Assembly: GCA_903896585.1 (NCBI GenBank)
Contig: CAITYI010000261.1
Location: 1 to 64,000, forward strand
Reading direction: 5' to 3'
DNA: 64,000 nucleotides
Source of the DNA: an uncultured bacterium
GTDB taxonomy: Bacteria; Actinomycetota; Actinomycetes; S36-B12
How positions within the stretch are numbered: the stretch's first letter is position 1; each line of letters begins with the position of its first letter. Shown here in pieces: positions 39,210 through 47,208 of this stretch. Position numbers and translations under genes: made by a program. The notes beneath the pieces were generated by a model, which saw only the letters and a program-made list of their open reading frames with translations, made no database searches and was not told the origin of the DNA.

Positions 39210-40328
39210 CTACCGATCTAGGTGTAGGAGTTCAATAATTTCCTGTGAAGACTCGCCAAGTAATGGTGCGGGCACGTAATTTTCCACGGGTGTCGCTGAC
39301 ATGATTAACGGGTTGGCTACTTGACCGTTAATGATTGGATCGAGATCCAATCGGCTGGCCAATTTGAACGCTTGATCAATGGAATTTATGGGTCCACACG
39401 GAACTCCAGCCTCGTTGAGTGAGGAGGTCCACACTGAGGAAGTGTCAGTCTTCAGTCGGTTTTCCAATAGTTCCTTTAACTGCGACCGATTAATCACGCG
39501 GGCTTGATTTGTTGAATACATTGGATCTTTCTCTAGGTTGTTCAATTTAAGAACGTGACACAATTGGGCGAACTGGGAATTATTGCCCACCGCGATCACT
39601 ATTGATTGATCTTGGGTGGCAAAGACTTCATACGGAGCAATACTGGGGTGGACATTACCCATTCGCTGTGGCGTCACACCACCTAATGCAAAAGCCCCAC
39701 TTTGATTGACCATAGATGACAACAAAGCAGAGAGCAGGTTAATCTCAATGTGCTGACCCTCTCCGGAAGATTCTCGAGCATGTAATGCGGCCAGAATTCC
39801 GATTGCTGCGTGCAATCCAGTGACGACATCGACCAAGGCAACACCTACTTTGGTGGGCTCATCAGTCCCGGTGATGCTCATGAGCCCGCCCATTGCTTGA
39901 ACAAGTAGATCGTAACCGGGTAATTGACTCCCCGCCTTACTTCCAAAACCGCTAATGCTGCAATAAATCAGTTGTGGATTTACCGCCGAAAGGCTTGAGT
40001 AATCGAGTCCATATCTTTGAAGCGCACCCACTTTGTGATTCTCAACCAAGATATCTGCCTGCCTTGCTAAGTTAACTGCTCGATTCCGATCTCGAACCTC
40101 GGTGAAGTCCAGTGTCAAAGATTTCTTATTTCGATTAACGCTGTCGAAGTAGGTGGAGTGGTTATCGGGAGTCACGGGTGGGATCCATGAGCGAGTGTCG
40201 TCGCCGCTCCCAGGTTTCTCCACTTTAATCACGGTTGCACCCAAGTCGGCTAACAACATGGTTGCATAAGGTCCTGCAAGAATTCGCGAAAAATCCGCCA
40301 CAAGAATCCCGTCAAGTGCCCCAGTCAT
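39210..40328 (-). CDS. CaiB/BaiF family CoA transferase, probably glutarate-specific
   Basis: A 372-residue family III CoA transferase. The start GILVADFSRILAGPYATMLLADLGA, KKSLTLDF and the likely catalytic Asp167 (VALVDVVTG) are typical. These enzymes move CoA between carboxylic acids. Directly upstream on the same strand is a glutaryl-CoA dehydrogenase, so the probable role is forming glutaryl-CoA from glutarate and a donor such as succinyl-CoA, as in SUGCT-type enzymes; this is contextual inference. It is the last gene of a minus-strand run beginning at lrp. A 17-bp tandem repeat lies in the spacer to gcdH. Confidence 0.85.
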   Translation of the reverse strand: MTGALDGILVADFSRILAGPYATMLLADLGATVIKVEKPGSGDDTRSWIPPVTPDNHSTYFDSVNRNKKSLTLDFTEVRDRNRAVNLARQADILVENHKVGALQRYGLDYSSLSAVNPQLIYCSISGFGSKAGSQLPGYDLLVQAMGGLMSITGTDEPTKVGVALVDVVTGLHAAIGILAALHARESSGEGQHIEINLLSALLSSMVNQSGAFALGGVTPQRMGNVHPSIAPYEVFATQDQSIVIAVGNNSQFAQLCHVLKLNNLEKDPMYSTNQARVINRSQLKELLENRLKTDTSSVWTSSLNEAGVPCGPINSIDQAFKLASRLDLDPIINGQVANPLIMSATPVENYVPAPLLGESSQEIIELLHLDR

Positions 40329-40343
40329 GACGTGTCTTTCATG

Positions 40344-40373
40344 TTGTGACCTTAAGCATATTGTGACCTCAAG
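40344..40373 (-). repeat. 17-bp tandem repeat between gcdH and the CoA-transferase gene
   Basis: TTGTGACCTTAAG at 40344-40356 recurs as TTGTGACCTCAAG at 40361-40373, period 17. In the transcribed direction each copy supplies an AAGGTCACA- or GAGGTCACA-like stretch, so the ribosome-binding region of the downstream gene appears duplicated, with an extra ATG from the copy nearer the start. Confidence 0.7.
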
Positions 40374-40377
40374 GAAG

Positions 40378-41565
40378 TTACTTGAACGCCGAAATGCCGG
40401 TCAACGCTTGGCCGATTACAAGGGTGTGCATTTCATTGGTGCCTTCATAGGTGAATACCGACTCCAGATTGTTCATGTGACGCATGATTGGATACTCGAG
40501 AGTTATTCCGTTGCCACCCAGAATGCTCCGGCATTCCCGAGCAATTGCAAGAGCCTCTCGCGCATTATTTAATTTTCCGAGTGAAATTTGCTCGGGTGAT
40601 ACGCCAGTTGTGTCTTTGAGATTTGCCAAATGAATGGCAAGCAACATGCCTTTACCTAATTCGAGAGTCATGTCTGCCAGTTTTTTCTGCGTCAGCTGAT
40701 ACCCGGCAATCGGACGGTCAAATTGCAGGCGATCAATTGCATAAGCAATTGTGGTGTCTAGACAGTCACGCGCTGCTCCCAAAGTACCGAACGCGATTCC
40801 AAATCGCGCTTCATTTAAACATGAAAGTGGGCCACGCAGTCCCCGAACAAGGGGAAGGACTGAGTCTGCTGGTAAGCGTACGTCAGTGAAAACCAACTCG
40901 CTGGTTACTGATGCCCGCAGCGACATTTTTTGGTGAATAAGATTGGCAACGAATCCCGGTGAATCAGTTGGAACAATGAAGCCTCGAATACCTTCATCCG
41001 TTTGTGCCCAGACAATGCAAACATCTGAGACGTTGCCATTGGTGATCCACATTTTGGAGCCATTAAGTATCCAGTCTGCATCCGATGATCCACCATCTCT
41101 GCGGGCATGAGTGCGCATTCCTTGAGGGTTGGATCCAAAATCTGCCTCGGTGAGGCCGAAGCAGCCAACGATGTCGCCCGCAGCCATGCCAGGAAGCCAC
41201 TGATTCTTTTGGTTATCGGAGCCGAATTCATGAATAGCAAACATGGCGAGTGATCCTTGGACACTGACTAGCGAACGAATTCCCGAGTCACCTGCTTCTA
41301 ATTCCATAGCTGCTAATCCATATGCCAAGGCAGTAGTCCCGGCGCAGCCATATCCGTCCAAGTGCATTCCGAGTAACCCAAGAGCACCGAAATCCTTGGC
41401 CAATTCACGGGCAGGAATCTCCCCACGTTCAAACCAATCAGCAATATCAGGTTTGATGTGATTCTCTACATAGGCACGGACCACCGATTGAATGGCTCTA
41501 TCTTCCTCTGAGACAAGAACATCGACGTTAAAGAGCGCCAATGGTGAGGTGATGGGGCCGGTCAT
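40378..41565 (-). CDS. gcdH: Glutaryl-CoA dehydrogenase
   Basis: A 395-residue FAD acyl-CoA dehydrogenase. Motifs fit the glutaryl-CoA branch: RSLVSVQGSLAM (around 97), GCFGLTEADFGSNP (around 134), RFGIAFGTLGAARDCLD (254) and catalytic Glu374 in FTYEGTNEMHTL. It oxidises and decarboxylates glutaryl-CoA to crotonyl-CoA in lysine, tryptophan or cadaverine catabolism, donating electrons to ETF. It lies 49 bases upstream of the CoA-transferase gene in transcription order and 63 bases after the DAO-type oxidase gene. Family length is normal. Confidence 0.92.
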   Translation of the reverse strand: MTGPITSPLALFNVDVLVSEEDRAIQSVVRAYVENHIKPDIADWFERGEIPARELAKDFGALGLLGMHLDGYGCAGTTALAYGLAAMELEAGDSGIRSLVSVQGSLAMFAIHEFGSDNQKNQWLPGMAAGDIVGCFGLTEADFGSNPQGMRTHARRDGGSSDADWILNGSKMWITNGNVSDVCIVWAQTDEGIRGFIVPTDSPGFVANLIHQKMSLRASVTSELVFTDVRLPADSVLPLVRGLRGPLSCLNEARFGIAFGTLGAARDCLDTTIAYAIDRLQFDRPIAGYQLTQKKLADMTLELGKGMLLAIHLANLKDTTGVSPEQISLGKLNNAREALAIARECRSILGGNGITLEYPIMRHMNNLESVFTYEGTNEMHTLVIGQALTGISAFK

Positions 41566-41628
41566 TATGGGTGCCTTTCGAAGGGATCACAGGTGTATCC
41601 GAGTTTAGCCATTTGTTGGCAGATAGCT

Positions 41629-42996
41629 CTATTGGCCAAGGAGACGGCCAACCACTTGAGCCGCCCGTGATGGCTTACCGGTTCTATCTTCGTAGTCATC
41701 TGCGCGTTGCATGATCTGAAGACCGGCATTTGCCCCCAACCACCGTAGCGGCTCCGGTTCCCATGGGGGAGATTGGTGATCTACCCATGGAAGGGTGGTG
41801 AGTTCGGATTGAGTTTCGGTAATTAAGTGGGCGAGGGTCTTACCGCCAAGGTGGCTGGTGCCGACACCATCACCTACGTAGCCACCGGACCAGCCTTGGC
41901 CGGTACTTCGATCCAGACCACATGATGCCCACCAGTCTCGGGCGATCCCTAGTGGTCCTCCCCAGGTATGCGTCACCCGCGAATCTCTGAGGACTGGAAA
42001 CATGTCCGTGAGAGTTTGCCACAACTCGCGGTGAACCTTGTGGTTTCGGTCTTGAGAGTCCGAAATACGTGAACCAAAAAAATATGGTGCACCGCGACCA
42101 CCAAATGCTATTCGATCGTCGGCAGTTCTTTGCCCATAAATAATGAGGTTCCGATAGTCAGAGAAGGTTTGGCGCTCACGAAGTCCGATTTCATCGATCT
42201 GCGCTCTCGGAATCGGCTCAGTAGCGAGCATAAGTGAATAGACGGGCGCCAAAGTTCGCTTTTGACCGCGAATGGTGCGGGTGTACCCCTCTGTTGCCCG
42301 AATTGTGATTGGCGCCCGGACTGAGCCAGTTCGTGTTCGAATAATCCCCGGCGACATTTCAATCACTGGTGAGTTTTGGAAAAATAGCACACCGTTTTTT
42401 TCGAGGTAGTGCACAAGTTCCTGTACGAGCAGATAAGGATTAATGGCTGCGCAGTGTGGTGTGAATGTGCCACCAAGAACATCAGTGGCCCCCAACTGTT
42501 GGAGTGTCTCTTCTCGATTCAGGTACATCAAATCGCTGCCCAGTCCCCATGACTGCATTTCTAGTACTGCAGCACGAGCACGCTCCTGTTGAATAGGGGT
42601 TCGGGCAGCCACAACAGTGCCACCATGTGCCCAGTCGACACTCCAGTTGTGATCATTTATGACCGCACCAATGTCACTGATGTTGTCCACCATGGCTCGA
42701 TGCATGCGCAGGGCGGCTTGATTGGACGTGGAACGAGCAAGAGCGGTCAAATGAGCAGGAAAGAGAGCAGAGACCCACCCACCGTTACGACCGCTGGCCC
42801 CAAAACCAGGATTGCGGGCATCGACAATACAAATTGCGATTGTTGGATCGAGCTTCTTCAGGTAATAGGCGGTCCACAGTCCGGTGAATCCACCTCCGAC
42901 AACAGCGACATCCGCTGAAATGTTTTCATCCAATGAAGGTCCAACAGGGATTTCACCGGTCATGAGACTTGAGTCGACCCACAGAGATTGATTCAT
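41629..42996 (-). CDS. DAO-type FAD oxidoreductase, gamma-glutamylputrescine oxidase-like
   Basis: A 455-residue flavoenzyme with an N-terminal Rossmann motif VAVVGGGFTGLWTAYYL (around residue 30) and GFGASGRNGGWVS, typical of DAO-superfamily amine oxidases such as PuuB. Near the end, GGYVGDGVGTSHLGGKTLA is the FAD-closing segment. Likely substrates are polyamine-type amines, from context. Start ATG 42996 is set by the ATGA overlap with the preceding PNPOx-like gene, with GGAAAG upstream; a GTG 18 bases earlier is an alternative. It is paralogous to the truncated oxidase at the right edge of the window. Confidence 0.82.
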   Translation of the reverse strand: MNQSLWVDSSLMTGEIPVGPSLDENISADVAVVGGGFTGLWTAYYLKKLDPTIAICIVDARNPGFGASGRNGGWVSALFPAHLTALARSTSNQAALRMHRAMVDNISDIGAVINDHNWSVDWAHGGTVVAARTPIQQERARAAVLEMQSWGLGSDLMYLNREETLQQLGATDVLGGTFTPHCAAINPYLLVQELVHYLEKNGVLFFQNSPVIEMSPGIIRTRTGSVRAPITIRATEGYTRTIRGQKRTLAPVYSLMLATEPIPRAQIDEIGLRERQTFSDYRNLIIYGQRTADDRIAFGGRGAPYFFGSRISDSQDRNHKVHRELWQTLTDMFPVLRDSRVTHTWGGPLGIARDWWASCGLDRSTGQGWSGGYVGDGVGTSHLGGKTLAHLITETQSELTTLPWVDHQSPPWEPEPLRWLGANAGLQIMQRADDYEDRTGKPSRAAQVVGRLLGQ

Positions 42997-43667
42997 GTTT
43001 TGTGGGCTTTCCACGTGCGAATATACGCTGGAATGAGAGTGTTTGTTGGCACCTGGGGATCAGGAATTGGATCGCCATATGAATAATTGATGGGTACAAC
43101 CCCAGCCCAAAGATCCCGACCTTGGGGTGTGTGAAGATCCGCTGGGTTATCGTCGGGATCTCCTTCGCCAACTTTCACCGACCATTCGGTGATATTCATG
43201 GCGAGAGTGTAAGTGGCTTTGAGTTCTTGCGATGTCGGTTGCCGGGCATCATTCCAACGTCCAGGCATGAGATGTTCCGTGATTGTCTGAAGTGCCGCAA
43301 TTTCGGAATCCCCTTCGAGAAGGGTGAAAGTTCCGAAGATCATGACAGAGCGGTAATTCATACTGGATTCAAATAGGCTCCGAGCAAGAACGAGACCGTC
43401 GAGGATCGTCACTGTTGCGCATGCGGGGGACCCTGCGGCTAGGACTTTAAAGAGCCGTGATGCTGCGGAGCCGTGAATAAGGAATTGTTCATTTAAGCGA
43501 GCATAGGCGACCGGAACAACGATGGGGGATTCGTGATCAACGGTTCCGATATGGGCAACTAAACCGGCATCGAGGATCTGATTCATTAGTCCCCGATCCA
43601 CGCTTGCCTTTTCAGGTAGCCGCTTGACTCGAGTGAAGTCTGGGTCACGCATGGTCGGACCCGTCAC
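42993..43667 (-). CDS. Pyridoxamine 5'-phosphate oxidase-like flavin-binding protein
   Basis: A 224-residue split-barrel flavoprotein-type protein (PNPOx-like, Pyridox_ox_2 group). Seen: RLPEKASVDRGLMNQILDAGLVAHIGTV, VPVAYARLNEQFLIHGSAAS and NYRSVMIFG. It may bind FMN, F420 or haem; its reaction is unknown. It is translationally coupled on both sides: the start overlaps the aminotransferase stop (GTGA) and its stop overlaps the DAO gene (ATGA), so it belongs to the amine-catabolic operon. ATG 43652 is an alternative start. Confidence 0.75.
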   Translation of the reverse strand: MTGPTMRDPDFTRVKRLPEKASVDRGLMNQILDAGLVAHIGTVDHESPIVVPVAYARLNEQFLIHGSAASRLFKVLAAGSPACATVTILDGLVLARSLFESSMNYRSVMIFGTFTLLEGDSEIAALQTITEHLMPGRWNDARQPTSQELKATYTLAMNITEWSVKVGEGDPDDNPADLHTPQGRDLWAGVVPINYSYGDPIPDPQVPTNTLIPAYIRTWKAHKT

Positions 43668-45064
43668 AGAATTTCGAGGGCACCTGTCAGCACCGTCCGA
43701 AGTTTCTGTTCGATTTCGTCGAATTCAGGTTGCCCAATAATGAGTGGGGGAGCCAACTGAATGACCGGATCTCCTCGGTCATCGGCTCGACAGTAAAGAC
43801 CATTCTCGAATAGTGCTTTGGAGAGGTATCCGCGAAGAAGCCGCTCACTTTCATTTTCGTTGAATGTTTCCCGGGTTACCTTGTCTTTGACCAATTCGAT
43901 GCCATAGAAATAGCCGGCTCCACGAATATCTCCAACAATGGGTAGGTCACTTAACTTCTCCAGCGTTCGGCGAAAATTTCCCTCATTCTCCAATACGTTT
44001 TGATTGAGACCTTCCCTTTCGAAAATATCCAGATTTGCCATGGCAACTGCTGCCGAGACCGGATGACCGCCCCAGGTATACCCGTGAAGGAATGCCGTCG
44101 TCCCATTTTTGAAGGGTTCAAAGAGTCGGTCACTGGCGATCATTGCCCCCAATGGGGAGTAACCAGAGGTCATGCCTTTGGCGCAAGTAATGATGTCCGG
44201 TGTAACGCCGAATCTATTCATGGCAAAGAAGTCACCGATTCGGCCAAATGCCGTAATTGTTTCGTCTGCCACCATGAGAACGTCGTACCGATCACATATT
44301 TCGCGTACCCGTTCTAAATATCCGGGAGGGGGTGGAAAGCATCCACCGGAGTTTTGTACTGGTTCGATAAAAACCGCGGCGACACTATCGGGTCCTTCGA
44401 ACTCTATTGCTTCGGCAATTCGATCGGCGGCCCAAAGACCAAAAGCTTTTTCATCGCCTCGAAATTCTTCGGGAGCACGGTAGAAATTTGTATTGGGTAC
44501 CTTTACTCCTCCGGGAACAAGAGGTTCGAATGGAATTTTCGCAGCGGGAATGCCGGTGATACTCAGCGCACCCTGTGGTGTTCCGTGGTAGGCGATCGAG
44601 CGGCTGATCACCTTGTATTTGGTGGGTTTGCCGGTGAGTTTGAAGAATTGCTTCGCCAGTTTCCACGCAGTTTCAACAGCCTCACCACCACCGGAAGTGA
44701 AAAATACTCTGTTTAAATCGCCCGGTGCTAGGTGGGCGAGGCGCTCCGCGAGCAAAATGGCCTGGGGGTGTGCATAGGACCAGATGGGGAAAAAGGCGAG
44801 CTCCTCTGCCTGTTTGGCGGCAGCTTGCGCAAGTTCCTTTCGCCCATGCCCTGCCTGAACGGTAAACAATCCCGAGAGTCCATCAAAGTACTTATTGCCT
44901 TGATCGTCCCAGATATAAGCACCATCGCCCTTGGTGATTACGGGGACATGTCCACCATCAAAGTAGGTGGAATGCCTGGTGAAATGCATCCAGAGGTGAT
45001 CGCGAGCTTTATCGGCCAAGTTGTCTTGTCCTGATTCGGTCACGTATTGCGGCGTTGTTGTCAT
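43664..45064 (-). CDS. Class III aminotransferase, putrescine/omega-amine--pyruvate type
   Basis: A 466-residue class III PLP aminotransferase. Markers: DGLSGLFTVQAGHGRKELA, FFTSGGGEAVETAWKLA, ADETITAFGRIGDFFA with cofactor Asp267, and Schiff-base Lys296 in TCAKGMTSGYSPLG. The pattern resembles SpuC-like putrescine--pyruvate and beta-alanine--pyruvate aminotransferases. Probable substrates are terminal amines (putrescine, cadaverine, 5-aminovalerate, perhaps beta-alanine). ATG 45064 is preferred (GGGG site, ATGA overlap with the lrp stop); ATG 45076 is possible. It is the second gene of the lrp operon. Confidence 0.88.
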   Translation of the reverse strand: MTTTPQYVTESGQDNLADKARDHLWMHFTRHSTYFDGGHVPVITKGDGAYIWDDQGNKYFDGLSGLFTVQAGHGRKELAQAAAKQAEELAFFPIWSYAHPQAILLAERLAHLAPGDLNRVFFTSGGGEAVETAWKLAKQFFKLTGKPTKYKVISRSIAYHGTPQGALSITGIPAAKIPFEPLVPGGVKVPNTNFYRAPEEFRGDEKAFGLWAADRIAEAIEFEGPDSVAAVFIEPVQNSGGCFPPPPGYLERVREICDRYDVLMVADETITAFGRIGDFFAMNRFGVTPDIITCAKGMTSGYSPLGAMIASDRLFEPFKNGTTAFLHGYTWGGHPVSAAVAMANLDIFEREGLNQNVLENEGNFRRTLEKLSDLPIVGDIRGAGYFYGIELVKDKVTRETFNENESERLLRGYLSKALFENGLYCRADDRGDPVIQLAPPLIIGQPEFDEIEQKLRTVLTGALEIL

Positions 45065-45531
45065 CTGGTTCCCCATGTGTAGGTTTGCTTGCGAAGGTTG
45101 AGGTACATGAATGTTTCGGTTGATAACACCCCTGGCATCGATCGGATCTGGCGGTTGACCACATCAAGCAGATGATGATCATCTTCTGTAACGCATTCGG
45201 CGAGGATGTCGTACTTGCCTGCCACCACGACCATGTAGGCAATCTCGGGTAGTTTCTCTAATTTATCTGCCACCGCATCCACATCGCCTTGCACGGTAAT
45301 TCCGATCATGGCTGATCTGGTGAAACCAACCTGTGTTGGATCAGTGACTGCCACAATTTGCATGATGCCCATATCGTGCAGCTTTTGTACCCGTTGTCGA
45401 ACCGCAGCTTCGGAGAGACCCACTGCTTTTCCAATTGTTGCGTAAGGGCGGCGACCGTCCTGTTGGAGTTGTTCAATAATGGCTTTTGAAGCGTCATCAA
45501 GTGGAGCGGGTGATGTCCGGGATCTTGCCAT
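45061..45531 (-). CDS. Lrp/AsnC family transcriptional regulator
   Basis: A 156-residue regulator: N-terminal helix-turn-helix (KAIIEQLQQDGRRPYATIGK, then LSEAAVRQRVQKL) and a C-terminal RAM ligand domain (about 65-145) with VAGKYDILAECV. Proteins of this kind assemble as dimers to octamers and respond to amino acids. It is the first gene of the amine-catabolic operon and diverges from an aldehyde dehydrogenase gene; it probably controls both. An 18-base inverted repeat sits immediately before its start codon, suggesting autoregulation. Confidence 0.92.
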   Translation of the reverse strand: MARSRTSPAPLDDASKAIIEQLQQDGRRPYATIGKAVGLSEAAVRQRVQKLHDMGIMQIVAVTDPTQVGFTRSAMIGITVQGDVDAVADKLEKLPEIAYMVVVAGKYDILAECVTEDDHHLLDVVNRQIRSMPGVLSTETFMYLNLRKQTYTWGTR

Positions 45532-45532
45532 G

Positions 45533-45550
45533 CGTCCATCTTGATGGACG
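45533..45550. promoter_or_regulatory. Inverted repeat abutting the lrp start, candidate operator
   Basis: CGTCCATC-TT-GATGGACG has two perfect 8-base arms and lies one base from the lrp start codon, covering its ribosome-binding region. In the 160-base divergent spacer, AAATGTC is also repeated at 45591 and 45611. Binding at the inverted repeat would block lrp translation start or transcription; in RNA it could also fold as a hairpin. The rest of the spacer is A/T-rich and probably holds both promoters. Confidence 0.5.
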
Positions 45551-45691
45551 AAAGTGCATTTGGCAAGTAAATCCGCAGGAAATCAATTAAAAATGTCCGG
45601 AAAACGAATCAAATGTCAGTTTTTACTAATGAAATCACAATCCTGGAGGTAGGCTTCACCAGGAGATATGGCCGATCTGGGAGGAATCACG

Positions 45692-47134
45692 ATGACAAAA
45701 GAGTTAAAGAATTTCGTTGGCGGTGAGTTCGTCTCAACCCGCGATGGAGTGTCAACCGAATTAGTCAATCCGACAACGGGGGAGGTCTTTGCCACTGCAC
45801 CGGTGTCAGGTCCCGCCGATATTGATCAAGCGTATGCCGCAGCGGCCAGCGCATTTGACTCGTGGAAAAACACCACCCCCTCGGATCGCCAGCAGGCACT
45901 TCTAAAAATCGCTCAAGTGTTTGAAGATCATGCTGAAGAGCTTGTCGCGGTGGAGAGTGAGAATACGGGTAAACCAATCGCGGTCACCATGTCTGAGGAG
46001 ATCCCTCCCATGGTGGATCAAATCCGATTCTTTGCTGGTGCGGCGCGGGTACTTGAGGGTAAAGCTGCCGGGGAGTATATGCAAGGTTTCACATCCATGA
46101 TTCGCCGTGAACCCATTGGTGTGATCGGCCAAGTGACTCCGTGGAACTATCCCATGATGATGGCGGTGTGGAAGTACATTCCCGCCATAGCGGCCGGAAA
46201 CACGGTTGTTCTCAAACCGAGCGATACCACCCCCGCATCCACCCTGAAAATGGCTGAACTTATTGCGCAGTCAGATGCACTGCCCCCTGGTGTGCTCAAT
46301 ATCGTGTGCGGGGATCGGGATACAGGTAAGGCACTCGTTGAACATAAGACCCCGCAGATGGTGTCAATCACCGGGTCAGTGCGAGCGGGTATGCAAGTCG
46401 CGCAGTCGGCCGCACTTGATGTGAAACGAGTGCATCTCGAGTTGGGCGGCAAGGCACCCGTACTCGTATTTGACGATGCTGATATTGAAGCCGCCGCAGA
46501 GTGGTTGGCGGTCGCTGGGTTCTTCAATGCAGGTCAGGATTGCACTGCTGCAACTCGCATGTTAGTCGCTCCTCGAATCTACGATGATTTTGTTGCTGCC
46601 ATGGCGGAGCAAGCAGTGGGTACAGCAACCACCTTCGCCGACGGACCGAGTGGGGAAGGCCTAGTTCCTCCGGTAAACAATATGCACCACATGGATCGGG
46701 TTTTGGGTTTCTTAGAACGCGCTCCCAAACATGCTCAGGTTGTTGCTGGAGGATCTCGTCAGGGAGACCGAGGTTTCTACATCTCACCAACGGTTGTTGC
46801 TGGATTGCAGCAGGAAGACGAAATGATTCAAAATGAAATTTTCGGTCCAGTAATTACAATTCAGAAGTTCGATGATGAAGCCCAAGCACTTGCATATGCC
46901 AATGGAGTGAATTACGGATTGGCGTCCTCGGTGTGGACCAAGGATTTCGGTCGCGCCATGCGAATGGCAAAAGGGCTTGATTTTGGGTGCGTCTGGATCA
47001 ATACCCACATTCCGCTAGTGGCAGAGATGCCCCATGGTGGCTTCAAGCACTCAGGCTATGGAAAGGATTTATCCATGTATGGGTTTGAGGACTACACGAG
47101 AATCAAGCACGTCATGGCAAATATAGAGTCATAA
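45692..47134 (+). CDS. Aldehyde dehydrogenase, gamma-aminobutyraldehyde type
   Basis: A 480-residue NAD-dependent aldehyde dehydrogenase. Seen: GVIGQVTPWNYPMMMAVWK, KPSDTTP, LELGGKAPV with the general-base Glu, and catalytic Cys284 in NAGQDCTAATR, a form typical of PatD/YdcW-like gamma-aminobutyraldehyde dehydrogenases. EMPHGGFKHSGYGKDLS closes it. It should oxidise 4-aminobutanal to GABA, and plausibly 5-aminopentanal to 5-aminovalerate. ATG 45692 has GGGAGGA 6 bases upstream; ATG 45668 would have its site too close. A strong terminator follows 16 bases after the stop. Confidence 0.9.
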   Translation: MTKELKNFVGGEFVSTRDGVSTELVNPTTGEVFATAPVSGPADIDQAYAAAASAFDSWKNTTPSDRQQALLKIAQVFEDHAEELVAVESENTGKPIAVTMSEEIPPMVDQIRFFAGAARVLEGKAAGEYMQGFTSMIRREPIGVIGQVTPWNYPMMMAVWKYIPAIAAGNTVVLKPSDTTPASTLKMAELIAQSDALPPGVLNIVCGDRDTGKALVEHKTPQMVSITGSVRAGMQVAQSAALDVKRVHLELGGKAPVLVFDDADIEAAAEWLAVAGFFNAGQDCTAATRMLVAPRIYDDFVAAMAEQAVGTATTFADGPSGEGLVPPVNNMHHMDRVLGFLERAPKHAQVVAGGSRQGDRGFYISPTVVAGLQQEDEMIQNEIFGPVITIQKFDDEAQALAYANGVNYGLASSVWTKDFGRAMRMAKGLDFGCVWINTHIPLVAEMPHGGFKHSGYGKDLSMYGFEDYTRIKHVMANIES

Positions 47135-47149
47135 ACGGAACAAGATTTC

Positions 47150-47191
47150 ATAAGTGTGGGGCTGGACCAAGTGGTCCAGCCCCACACTTAT
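47150..47191. terminator. Bidirectional intrinsic-type terminator
   Basis: A perfect 19-bp stem (47150-47168 with 47173-47191) and a four-base AAGT loop separate the convergent aldehyde dehydrogenase and ABC substrate-binding protein genes. The stem core is GC-rich and its ends are ATAAG/CTTAT, giving some U in both directions, so it probably terminates both operons. Confidence 0.85.
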
Positions 47192-47208
47192 GTGGTGTTT
47201 CAGGGTGA

